Notes under the pieces: model-generated | Databases searched by the model: none | Told to the model about the DNA's origin: nothing | What the model saw: the letters and a program-made list of their open reading frames with translations, nothing else | Shown here: piece by piece, positions 1 to 5,725 of the stretch | Layout of the letters: every line of letters starts with the position of its first letter | How positions within the stretch are numbered: position 1 is the first letter of the stretch | Program-made: the position numbers and the translations under genes | Origin: Deltaproteobacteria bacterium | Lineage (GTDB): Bacteria; Desulfobacterota; Desulfobacteria; Desulfobacterales; UBA11574 | DNA: 10,175 nucleotides | NCBI GenBank assembly: GCA_019314155.1 | Contig: JAFCZV010000169.1 | Location: forward strand, 1-10,175 | Direction of reading: 5' to 3'

Positions 1-1
1 G

Positions 2-130
2 CTCCCGATCTTCAAAAACACAAAATCCAAAAGCAAATCAGGCAAGGTCACTGACCTTACAAATCTGAAAGAAGGCCAGACGATCAACATGATGCAGATG
101 GCCGCTGTTGTCGGTGCAAACATAGAATAA
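2..130 (+). CDS. C-terminal end of an unidentified protein (5' partial)
   Basis: The frame starting at base 2 is open from the window edge to TAA at 128-130 and encodes the last 42 residues of a protein. It begins with a lysine/serine-rich stretch and ends GKVTDLTNLKEGQTINMMQM followed by AAVVGANIE. The pattern 'KVTDLxxLKEGQTI' resembles the end of a small beta-barrel or OB/SH3-like domain, where 'L-KEG-x-V' turns are common, but this is too little to name a family. A strong terminator begins 34 nt after the stop, which supports this being a real gene end and separates it transcriptionally from the activator downstream. The other two forward frames have early stops here. The function is unknown. 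Confidence 0.6.
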   Translation, partial: LPIFKNTKSKSKSGKVTDLTNLKEGQTINMMQMAAVVGANIE

Positions 131-163
131 GTTTAAAGTGTCGGGCCAGTATCGTTTTCCAAT

Positions 164-199
164 AAGGGCAAATCCATTTCGCAGGGTTTGCCCTTTTTT
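164..199 (+). terminator. Rho-independent terminator of the upstream gene
   Basis: AAGGGCAAATCC (164-175) pairs with GGGTTTGCCCTT (184-195), a 12-bp stem with one G-T wobble and an 8-nt loop. The run TTTTTT occupies 194-199. It lies 34 nt after the stop codon at 130, the expected place for the terminator of the partial gene. Confidence 0.9.
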
Positions 200-296
200 G
201 CAATTTTGTAAGAAATGCGATATATGTAATCAGTAAGAATTGGTTCCAGGTTGTGCTTTTGGCAAGATATTCCAAGAAAAAAGCAGGGCATAATTT

Positions 297-358
297 TTGT
301 GATATCATATTACCGTATCACAATTCCGAGTGAATAAAGATATTTGCAAGATATCACA
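297..358. promoter_or_regulatory. Cluster of inverted repeats, candidate operator sites
   Basis: TTGTGATA (297-304) and TATCACAA (316-323) form a perfect 8-bp inverted repeat with an 11-nt spacer. TGTGATATC (298-306) recurs in reverse orientation as GATATCACA (350-358). TGATATCA (300-307) is itself a palindrome. Forward and reverse copies of one half-site within 62 nt suggest binding by a dimeric regulator upstream of the activator gene. The half-site TGTGA resembles CRP/FNR-family half-sites, but the 15-nt gap between halves does not fit their usual 6-nt spacing, so the binding protein is unknown. Confidence 0.45.
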
Positions 359-524
359 TGGTCTGGATTCAATATTAAATAAGAATTTGGAGGAGCTTTC
401 TGATAACAGAAGCAGCTTGTGCTGTTCTTTAGAAATACTCAAAAGGTCAGCTTAATTCTCTGGCTGGTTGAGTTCTCCAGTTTAAGTTAATCAATTTTCA
501 TTATGTAAGGCAGATGAAGATCTA

Positions 525-539
525 TGTATTGACAATACA
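525..539. promoter_or_regulatory. 15-bp palindrome overlapping a possible -35 box
   Basis: TGTATTGACAATACA is a perfect palindrome around a central A. It contains TTGACA (529-534), the consensus sigma-70 -35 hexamer. The only -10 candidate at 17-nt spacing is TAATTT (552-557), which would place the transcript start almost at the ATG at 564. The palindrome could be an operator that blocks that promoter. The palindrome is certain; the promoter is speculative. Confidence 0.4.
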
Positions 540-563
540 AGTCGCCAGAACTAATTTGAAATT

Positions 564-1940
564 ATGAAGGAAACCATCGAAAATCAAACACGCATTATTC
601 TGGACAGCATCGCTGATGGTGTTTTTACCGTCGATAAGGACTGGAAGATCACTTCTTTTAACCGCGCCGCAGAAAAGATAACCGGTATCGGAAAGGACGA
701 AGCCATCGGTCGGTATTGTTGGGAAGTATTCAAAGCGAGCATATGTGAGCAGCGATGCTCTTTGCGTCAGACTATCGAATCGGGCCAATCTATAGTAAAT
801 CAACCCATTTTTATTGTTAACTCGAAAGGGGAGCGAATTCCCATCAGCATTTCTACGGCTATTTTGAAAGATAACAAAGGAAAGGTGATTGGAGGGGTAG
901 AAACCTTTCGTGATTTAAGTGTAATAGAAGAATTGCGCAAGGAACTGACCAACCAACATTCTTTTCTGGACATCATCAGTAAAAATCAGGAGATGCGGCG
1001 GCTGTTTGAAATGCTGGAGATAATATCTGAAAGTGATACCACGATCCTTCTAGAAGGGGAAAGCGGTACTGGCAAGGAACTCTTTGCCAAGGCCATCCAC
1101 TCCCTCAGTCATAGAAAAAAAGGACCGATGATCACCGTTAACTGCGGTGCTTTACCCGACACGCTTCTCGAGTCCGAGCTCTTCGGATATAAGGCGGGCG
1201 CCTTTACAGATGCGAAAAAGGATAAACCCGGACGATTGGCCCTGGCCGAAAATGGGACCCTCTTTTTAGACGAAATCGGAGACATATCCCAATTGCTTCA
1301 AGTGCGGCTTCTTCGCGTTCTCCAAGACAAAGTCTATGAGCCGCTTGGTGGCACAAAATCCGAAAAAGCCAACGTTCGCATTGTATCGGCTACCAATAAA
1401 AATCTGGAGCGTATGGTTAAAAAAGGTTTGTTCCGAGATGATTTGTATTACCGGATCAATGTCGTCAAACTTGTTCTTCCCCCGTTAAGAAATCGCAAAG
1501 AAGACATCCCTCTCCTAATAGAAAAATTTATCAATAAATATAGTAAACTGTGTGGGAAAGAAATCCATGGCCTATCTCCTGAAGCCATGAGCACTCTGAT
1601 GGCCTACAATTTTCCAGGTAATATTCGCGAACTGGAAAATATCATCGAGTATGGCACAGTGGTGTGCAAAAACAGCCTGATCAGAATCAAAAACCTTCCT
1701 GAGCATCTTCTTCGCGTTCCAGACAGCAAGAATAACACTGTAACCAAGGAAACCAGCGAAAAAGTCTTTTCGATAGAAAGCATGGAAAAAAATGTTATTT
1801 TAGAAACATTAAGAAAAAATAATTGGAACCGAAAAGCAAGTGCAGCGCAAATGGGTATCCATCCGAGTACCCTTTGGCGTAAAATAAAACGTCTAAATCT
1901 TAAAATTCCAGAACAGGACGGCCGATCAAAAAATAAATGA
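564..1940 (+). CDS. PAS-domain sigma-54-dependent transcriptional activator
   Basis: This is a bacterial enhancer-binding protein that uses ATP hydrolysis to open promoters held by sigma-54 RNA polymerase. Its 458 residues are complete. A PAS sensor spans about 8-120, with cysteines at 52, 61 and 65. A linker follows, then the AAA+ domain (about 135-375) with Walker A GESGTGKE (165-172), the sigma-54 contact loop GAFTDA (212-217), Walker B GTLFLDEIGD (231-240) and the arginine-finger region FRDDLYYRINV. A Fis-type helix-turn-helix lies at about 409-447. The contact loop is GAFTDA rather than the usual GAFTGA. The start at 564 is the first ATG after an in-frame TAA (552-554) and lines up with the start of the PAS domain, but it has no clear Shine-Dalgarno sequence. 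A sigma-54 promoter and candidate enhancer lie just downstream, so the gene at 2196 is its likely target. Confidence 0.95.
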   Translation: MKETIENQTRIILDSIADGVFTVDKDWKITSFNRAAEKITGIGKDEAIGRYCWEVFKASICEQRCSLRQTIESGQSIVNQPIFIVNSKGERIPISISTAILKDNKGKVIGGVETFRDLSVIEELRKELTNQHSFLDIISKNQEMRRLFEMLEIISESDTTILLEGESGTGKELFAKAIHSLSHRKKGPMITVNCGALPDTLLESELFGYKAGAFTDAKKDKPGRLALAENGTLFLDEIGDISQLLQVRLLRVLQDKVYEPLGGTKSEKANVRIVSATNKNLERMVKKGLFRDDLYYRINVVKLVLPPLRNRKEDIPLLIEKFINKYSKLCGKEIHGLSPEAMSTLMAYNFPGNIRELENIIEYGTVVCKNSLIRIKNLPEHLLRVPDSKNNTVTKETSEKVFSIESMEKNVILETLRKNNWNRKASAAQMGIHPSTLWRKIKRLNLKIPEQDGRSKNK

Positions 1941-1950
1941 TGTTGGACCA

Positions 1951-1987
1951 TTGCACATTTGCACACATGCAACACTTACCATTGCAT
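1951..1987. promoter_or_regulatory. Candidate enhancer (UAS) for a sigma-54 activator
   Basis: TTGCACATT (1951-1959), TTTGCACAC (1958-1966) and CATGCAA (1966-1972) give two direct and one inverted copy of a TTGCA core, and TTGCAT follows at 1982-1987. The cluster lies about 110-145 bp upstream of the sigma-54 promoter at 2095, the usual distance for enhancer-binding-protein sites, and immediately after the activator gene. Assignment to that activator is inferred. Confidence 0.4.
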
Positions 1988-2094
1988 TCATGAAATACTA
2001 AAAGCCACAAAACATCTTTCGCAAGTCTTCCCTCTTGACAAAATCATTTCTTAATCCAGCAGCTTATAGACAATTCCTCATTTTTTTCACAACG

Positions 2095-2110
2095 TGGCAT
2101 AGAAAATGCT
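2095..2110 (+). promoter_or_regulatory. Sigma-54 (-24/-12) promoter
   Basis: TGGCATAGAAAATGCT matches the TGGCAC-N5-TTGCW consensus. GG (2096-2097) and GC (2108-2109) have the required spacing, and TGGCA and TGC are exact. Transcription would start near 2121, giving a leader of about 75 nt before the ATG at 2196. It lies between an enhancer-binding-protein gene and an ORP/NifX-like gene, which supports function. Confidence 0.75.
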
Positions 2111-2136
2111 CTACAAGCTATAGGTGTAATTGTTCT

Positions 2137-2155
2137 TGCCGGAATTTCTCCGGCA
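2137..2155 (+). promoter_or_regulatory. Hairpin in the 5' leader of the ORP/NifX-like gene
   Basis: TGCCGGA (2137-2143) and TCCGGCA (2149-2155) form a perfect 7-bp GC-rich stem with a 5-nt loop. It starts about 16 nt after the predicted sigma-54 transcript start and has no T-tract, so it is not a typical terminator. It may stabilise the mRNA or bind a regulator. Confidence 0.5.
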
Positions 2156-2195
2156 CACCCTAAACACAAACAATATCAAACGAAAGGTAACAATC

Positions 2196-2603
2196 ATGAA
2201 AGTCGCTGTTAGTTCCAGTGCTAAGTATCTATACTCGCGCATCGATCAACGATTCGGTAGATGTGCATATTTTTTAATGGTCGAGACGGATGATATGAGT
2301 TTTGAAGTTTTTGATAATGAAAGTGCCGGCCTAAGCGGCGGTGCCGGCATCCAATCTGCACAGTTTGTCATATCCAAAGGAGCCAAAGTCGTTATTACTG
2401 GAAATTGTGGCCCCAATGCTGTGAAAACGCTTTCTGCTGCAGGGGTAACGGTGTTTCTTGGGATCACGGGAACAATCAAAGAAGCGGTGGAAAAGTATAA
2501 AAGTGGGAATCTAGTATCAGCCGATAAAGGATTAGGCAGCGGCATGGAAACAGGTCGCGGCATGGGAATGGGCCGTCGCTTGGGTAGAGGCGGCGGGAGG
2601 TAG
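2196..2603 (+). CDS. ORP/MTH1175/NifX-like Fe-Mo cluster-binding family protein
   Basis: This 135-residue protein belongs to the dinitrogenase iron-molybdenum cofactor/NifX-like family (COG1433 type), small RNase H-like folds that bind or carry metal-sulfur clusters. It starts MKVAVSSS and shows the family pattern: RFGRCAYFL (about residues 21-29, matching HFGHC in relatives), an alternating beta/alpha core, GNCGPNAVKTL, and GITGTIKEAVEKYKSG near the end of the fold. An unusual tail rich in Gly, Met and Arg (about residues 112-135) follows. ATG 2196 is chosen because homology begins there and AAAGG (2183-2187) precedes it; the longer frame from 2130 would overlap the leader hairpin. It is likely transcribed from the sigma-54 promoter at 2095. 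The family call is firm; the specific cofactor is unknown. Confidence 0.88.
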   Translation: MKVAVSSSAKYLYSRIDQRFGRCAYFLMVETDDMSFEVFDNESAGLSGGAGIQSAQFVISKGAKVVITGNCGPNAVKTLSAAGVTVFLGITGTIKEAVEKYKSGNLVSADKGLGSGMETGRGMGMGRRLGRGGGR

Positions 2604-2610
2604 CTATCTG

Positions 2611-2649
2611 TGGGGTACGGTAGGAACAGATTTTCTATACCCATTTTTT
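2611..2649 (+). terminator. Weak possible terminator
   Basis: GGGTA (2613-2617) can pair with TACCC (2638-2642) and is followed by TTTTTT (2644-2649), just after the stop codon at 2603. The stem is only 5 bp and the loop 20 nt, so this is a tentative call. Confidence 0.25.
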
Positions 2650-2689
2650 AAATAAATGTTTAAACCGTAATCGAACCTGTATTGCTCTT

Positions 2690-2698
2690 TGATATAAT
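2690..2698 (+). promoter_or_regulatory. Extended -10 sigma-70-type promoter
   Basis: TGATATAAT is a perfect extended -10 element (TGnTATAAT). The -35 region is poor (TCGAAC at 2671-2676), as is common for extended -10 promoters. Transcription would start near 2705, about 105 nt before the ATG at 2810. This would give the small CxxC protein, and perhaps the genes after it, a promoter independent of the sigma-54 one. Confidence 0.5.
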
Positions 2699-2795
2699 CA
2701 CATGAGAACAGCAAAAATTGTTTAGACTTGTTGCAGAACTTAAAATAGGCCTGCCGTGTCCTTTTGCGTTCATAATCAATAAACATAAGCATCAT

Positions 2796-2804
2796 AAAGG
2801 AGGT
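2796..2804 (+). promoter_or_regulatory. Strong ribosome binding site of the small CxxC protein
   Basis: AAAGGAGGT lies 5 nt before ATG 2810. It is near-perfect anti-Shine-Dalgarno complementarity and is the main reason to call this very short gene real and to fix its start. Confidence 0.8.
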
Positions 2805-2809
2805 TAATC

Positions 2810-2983
2810 ATGGGAGTTGGATTATTATATAAAGGTAAGACGTTATGCAAAACGTGCTATGAGGAAGAGACCGATTTCGAGATCCATGCAGGCAGAGAGA
2901 GGGAAATTCCTCCCAAACAAAAGGTGTATAAAAAAGAGTGCGATAAGTGTCACGTAGAACTCGAAATTGAAGAAGAGTTCTAA
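2810..2983 (+). CDS. Small double-CxxC (zinc-ribbon-like) protein, 57 aa
   Basis: I do not recognise a named family. The 57 residues start MGVGLLYKGKTLCKTCYEEE and contain two CxxC knuckles, C13-x2-C16 (CKTC) and C44-x2-C47 (CDKC), separated by 27 residues. This is the layout of a small zinc ribbon or rubredoxin-like fold. The C-terminus is very acidic (ELEIEEEF) and the middle basic. There is no signal peptide or membrane segment, so it should be cytoplasmic. The strong ribosome binding site at 2796-2804 and the upstream extended -10 promoter argue for a real gene, and the paired cysteines argue for metal binding. It lies between two ORP/NifX-like genes, so a role in metal or cofactor handling is possible but unproven. 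Confidence 0.75.
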   Translation: MGVGLLYKGKTLCKTCYEEETDFEIHAGREREIPPKQKVYKKECDKCHVELEIEEEF

Positions 2984-2999
2984 AAAAGCGCTTTTTTAG
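2980..2999. repeat. 20-bp perfect palindrome at the end of the small gene
   Basis: CTAAAAAAGCGCTTTTTTAG is a perfect palindrome that includes the TAA stop of the 57-aa gene. As RNA it can form an A/T stem with a GCGC loop followed by few U residues, so it may act as a weak bidirectional terminator or an operator. A second inverted repeat, CGTTTCT (3000-3006) with AGAAACG (3027-3033), follows at once. Confidence 0.45.
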
Positions 3000-3247
3000 C
3001 GTTTCTCCGCGGCGTTAAAAGCGAGAAGAAACGTTTGAGTGAAGATCAATCCAATCGGGGAAATGGAAAAGTATAAAAAGTAGAATTTAACCCTTTCCGG
3101 AAACGAATGTTGCCGATCACAGCAGTTTGAGCAGTCAAAGCACGGGAGTAAAAATACAGAATCGGACTGCTGCGGCAGAGCAGGATTTAGTAGTGGCAAG
3201 GGACATGGGTGAAGTGTGCGAATGTGTTGCGGCAGGAGGTATTTTTT

Positions 3248-3586
3248 ATGAGGATAGCAGTTCCAATCTGGGAGGATAAAGTTTCACCGTTACTCGATAC
3301 GGCATCTAAATTGCTGATCATTGAAAGCGAGACTCAAAAAGAAGTCTCTCGTTTTGAAGTTTTTCTGTTAGAACAGGATATACCTCGGCGGTGTCATTTT
3401 ATCCAGGGCCTTAATATTAATGTTCTGATCTGCGGAGCCGTGTCACGTCAATTGTCGGGGATGCTCACGGCGTCCGAAATTAAGGTCATATCGGGAATAT
3501 CCGGTCCGGCAGAAAAAGTTTTGGAGGCTTATCTGCAAGGAACTCTGTTGAATGCAGGGTTTTTCATGCCGGGAAGGAAAAATTAA
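3248..3586 (+). CDS. Divergent ORP/NifX-like protein
   Basis: This 112-residue protein has the start and fold pattern of the NifX/MTH1175 family: MRIAVPIWEDKVSPLLDTAS, then a strand/helix series with 'INVLICGAVSRQL' and 'EIKVISGISGPAEKVLEAYL', which match the 'TNVVIAGGMGHRA' and 'GITVLTGAPVEEPEILVKSYL' segments of the gene at 8337. It lacks the HFGHC/RFGRC motif found in its two paralogues in this window, having LLDTASKLL there instead. It may therefore bind a different cofactor or act as a partner subunit. ATG 3248 is chosen because AGGAGGT (3234-3240) sits 7 nt upstream and homology starts there; the frame is open from 3209. cooS follows 77 nt downstream on the same strand, so the two are probably cotranscribed. 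Confidence 0.8.
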   Translation: MRIAVPIWEDKVSPLLDTASKLLIIESETQKEVSRFEVFLLEQDIPRRCHFIQGLNINVLICGAVSRQLSGMLTASEIKVISGISGPAEKVLEAYLQGTLLNAGFFMPGRKN

Positions 3587-3650
3587 CCATCTTGATCAAA
3601 GCAACAAGCCATAGGTTTTCAAAAAGTGCTGAAAGAAAAGGGGCTCAACA

Positions 3651-3658
3651 AAAGGAGG
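3651..3658 (+). promoter_or_regulatory. Ribosome binding site that fixes the cooS start
   Basis: AAAGGAGG lies 5 nt before ATG 3664. The frame is open from 3592, but nothing in the upstream 24 codons matches the family, so translation should begin at 3664. Confidence 0.8.
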
Positions 3659-3663
3659 GAGTG

Positions 3664-5139
3664 ATGACAGAAGAAAAAAAAGCTAAAGTCGCCAAACCGA
3701 AAAAAGTTGCTGATCCGAAAATGGTTTCCATTGATGCGGCAACCCAGGAAATGGTGGCGCGTGCACAGGAACTTGGTGTTGAAACAGTTTTTGACCGTGC
3801 AGTAACTATGAAAGCTTGTAACATTGGTGCTCAAGGGACTTGCTGTAAAAACTGTTCCATGGGTCCCTGTCGTCTCCCTCTTCCAAAGTCGGGCATTGAA
3901 GGTGAAGATACCAGAAAGGGGCTTTGTGGTGCTACGGCAAATACCATTGCAGCACGCAACTTTATCAGGATGGTTGCAGGTGGCGCCGCAGCCCATTCAG
4001 ATCACGGGCGCTGTGTGGCCGAAGTTTTTTTGTCTGCAGCCAGAAAAGAAACCGATGACTACAAGATAAAAGATGTTGATAAGCTTTTACAGATAGCTCC
4101 CTACTTGGGTGTTGAAACCATGGTTGAAGTTGACGGCAAAAAGGTCGATCGGGACCTTGATGAGATCGCTCTCGAGGTGGCTGAAACTGCTTTAAATGAG
4201 TGGGGCAAACCCGTGGGTGAAGTTCTTTACATGAAGCGGGCGCCTGAAGCCCTCTATGAGAAATGGAAGAAAAATGGCGTTCTTCCCAGAAATATCGACA
4301 GGGAAATTGTTGAAATCATGCACCGCACCCATATGGGCGTTGATCAGGATTTCAGGAATCTGATCAAACAGGGCACCCGGGCAGCTTTGGCCGACGGTTG
4401 GGGCGGCAGCATGCTGGCCACCGATCTTCAGGATGTGCTTTTCGGAACCCCTTATCCCCTGCAGTCTGAAGCCAATCTCGGTGTCATGAAGGAAGATCAT
4501 GTAAATATTATTGTTCACGGTCATGAGCCGGTTCTGTCGGAGATCATTGTGGCTGTTGCCCAGTCCATAGAAATGGTCGACTATGCCAAGTCAAAAGGGG
4601 CCAAAGGGATTCAGTTGGGCGGTATCTGCTGTACGTCCAATGAAATATTGCAGCGCCATGGCGTACCTCCAGTAGGAACGTTTTTGCAGCAGGAGCTTGC
4701 CATAATTACCGGTGCTTGTGATGCCATGGTGGTTGATATCCAGTGTATCTTCCAGAATCTTGCCAACGTGGCCAAATGTTTCCACACCAAGCTGATCACC
4801 ACTCACCCCATTGCCAAGATGGAGCAAGACAATGTAATTCACATTGAGTTTGACGAGCATCATGCTCTGGAAGATGCTCGGCGGATCGTGAAGATGGCCA
4901 TTGACAACTATGAGAACCGGGGTACGGAAGTGATGATTCCCAAACATAAAGGCGTTCAGGTTGCCGGATTTGGTGTGGAATCCATCGAGTACCATCTTGG
5001 CGGAACCTTTCGTGGATCTTACTTTACTTTGAATGACAACATTATTAATGGCCGCATCAGAGGCATCGCCGGTGTGGTCGGGTGCAACAACGCAAGAACA
5101 AAACATAATGAGTTGCATGTGCCATGGAAGGGTTGTTGA
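3664..5139 (+). CDS. cooS: Anaerobic CO dehydrogenase catalytic subunit CooS, N-terminal part (frameshift-truncated)
   Basis: CooS is the Ni-Fe-S enzyme that interconverts CO and CO2. This 491-residue fragment carries, after a lysine-rich N-terminus, the D-cluster cysteines 52 and 60, the B-cluster cysteines 61, 64, 69 and 88 (in CNIGAQGTCCKNCSMGPC and GLCGAT), the conserved HSDHGR (111-116), and the C-cluster ligands His285 (VHGHEP), Cys323 (GGICCTSNE), Cys361 (VDIQC) and Cys474 (VVGCNN). After NNARTKHNE the frame runs into eight unrelated residues and TGA. The next conserved cysteine ligand, normally about 30 residues after GCNN (the TGC motif; Cys476 in C. hydrogenoformans numbering), is absent. 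The rest of the enzyme continues in the -1 frame from 5112. No cooF, cooC of the usual type, hydrogenase or acs gene is in the window, so the electron partner is unknown. Confidence 0.93.
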   Translation: MTEEKKAKVAKPKKVADPKMVSIDAATQEMVARAQELGVETVFDRAVTMKACNIGAQGTCCKNCSMGPCRLPLPKSGIEGEDTRKGLCGATANTIAARNFIRMVAGGAAAHSDHGRCVAEVFLSAARKETDDYKIKDVDKLLQIAPYLGVETMVEVDGKKVDRDLDEIALEVAETALNEWGKPVGEVLYMKRAPEALYEKWKKNGVLPRNIDREIVEIMHRTHMGVDQDFRNLIKQGTRAALADGWGGSMLATDLQDVLFGTPYPLQSEANLGVMKEDHVNIIVHGHEPVLSEIIVAVAQSIEMVDYAKSKGAKGIQLGGICCTSNEILQRHGVPPVGTFLQQELAIITGACDAMVVDIQCIFQNLANVAKCFHTKLITTHPIAKMEQDNVIHIEFDEHHALEDARRIVKMAIDNYENRGTEVMIPKHKGVQVAGFGVESIEYHLGGTFRGSYFTLNDNIINGRIRGIAGVVGCNNARTKHNELHVPWKGC

Positions 5140-5636
5140 CACCTGAAACTGCACAAGTTTTCTGTGGGCCGGGACTGGCCGAAGTGTGTGAGACCGTGGG
5201 TATTCCCCCGGTGCTTCATTTAGGTTCCTGTGTTGACAACAGTCGGATTCTGCTGGCGGCAACCGAGGTTGTCAAGGCTGGCGGACTCGGAAACGATATC
5301 TGTGATTTGCCGGCCGCCGGTAGCGCACCCGAATGGATGAGTGAAAAGGCCATTAGTATTGGCCATTATTTTGTTTCATCGGGTGTGTATACTGTCTTTG
5401 GCGTTACCCTGCCCACATCCGGAGCTCCGGTCTTCCATGACTATATTTGCAAGGATCTGGAAAAGATTTATGGCGGTATGTGGGATATTGAACCGGATCC
5501 GGTCAAACATGCCCAGAAGATGATCGCTCATATTGACAGGAAACGCAAAGAACTCGGCATCGATAAAGCTCGGGATAGAGTTCTGATGGATATGGCCGAT
5601 CGCCGGGAAATGGAGGCAGCATATCAACAAGCTTAA
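5124..5636 (+). pseudogene. cooS: CooS C-terminal part in the -1 frame (detached by the lesion)
   Basis: This frame encodes the C-terminal part of CooS: GLLTPETAQ, GPGLAEVCETVGIPPVLH, LGSCVDNSRI (C-cluster ligand equivalent to Cys526 of C. hydrogenoformans CODH-II), APEWMSEKAISIGHYF with the conserved lysine, and GVTLPTSGAPV. It ends at TAA 5634-5636. The frame is open only from 5112, because TGA occupies 5109-5111, and reads VACA before the ATG at 5124; VACAMEGLL matches the family segment following the TGC motif. There is no Shine-Dalgarno sequence before 5124, so independent translation is unlikely. Together the two parts make about 657 residues and lack about 23 conserved ones. It is best read as the remnant of a single gene, from a real mutation or a sequence artefact, not as a separate gene. 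Confidence 0.9.
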
Positions 5637-5710
5637 TCAAACTCTAAATTCGAAAAGATAAAAGTTTACGTTAGGGGAGAGAAGTGCATTCGCTAATCCT
5701 AAAGGGATGA

Positions 5711-5720
5711 AAGGAGGTGA
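5711..5720 (+). promoter_or_regulatory. Full-length Shine-Dalgarno sequence of the GNAT gene
   Basis: AAGGAGGTGA is complementary to the 3' end of 16S rRNA over its whole length. AGGAGG ends 8 nt before ATG 5726, which decides for that start over the in-frame GTG at 5717 that lies inside the site. Confidence 0.8.
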
Positions 5721-5725
5721 TTTTT

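Larger units (their letters stand above)
200..563. other. Intergenic region upstream of the first activator, with no gene seen
   Basis: This 364-nt stretch has no convincing coding sequence: the open frames are short, lack ribosome binding sites and resemble no known family. It holds the inverted repeats at 297-358 and the palindrome at 525-539, listed separately. I found no sigma-54 promoter with correct GG/GC spacing. It presumably carries the control region of the activator gene at 564. Confidence 0.6.

Noticed and set aside
84..308. 74-codon minus-strand frame over the terminator
   Set aside because: It crosses a clear terminator and the end of the upstream gene, and has no domain or ribosome binding site.
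1964..1972. TTGCATGTG (minus strand) shared with the cooS junction at 5113-5121
   Set aside because: A 9-base match in 10 kb is not rare by chance, and the two sites have unrelated contexts.
3194..3209. TGGCAAGGGACATGGG as a sigma-54 promoter before the gene at 3248
   Set aside because: The -24 half is good but the -12 half has GG where GC is required.
5095..5125. Programmed -1 ribosomal frameshift joining the two cooS parts
   Set aside because: No X-XXY-YYZ slippery heptamer is present in the overlap, and a frameshift would still leave out about 23 conserved residues including a cluster ligand.
5137..5139. TGA as a selenocysteine codon in cooS
   Set aside because: Read-through in the same frame gives HLKLHKFSVGRDW, which is not CODH sequence; the true continuation is in the -1 frame.
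4591..5262. 223-codon open frame on the minus strand
   Set aside because: It lies wholly antisense to cooS and shows no recognisable domain or ribosome binding site. The + strand is clearly CODH across the same bases.
5673..5688. AGGGGAGAGAAGTGCA as a sigma-54 promoter before the GNAT gene
   Set aside because: GG/GC spacing is right, but the -24 element otherwise differs from TGGCAC at most positions.
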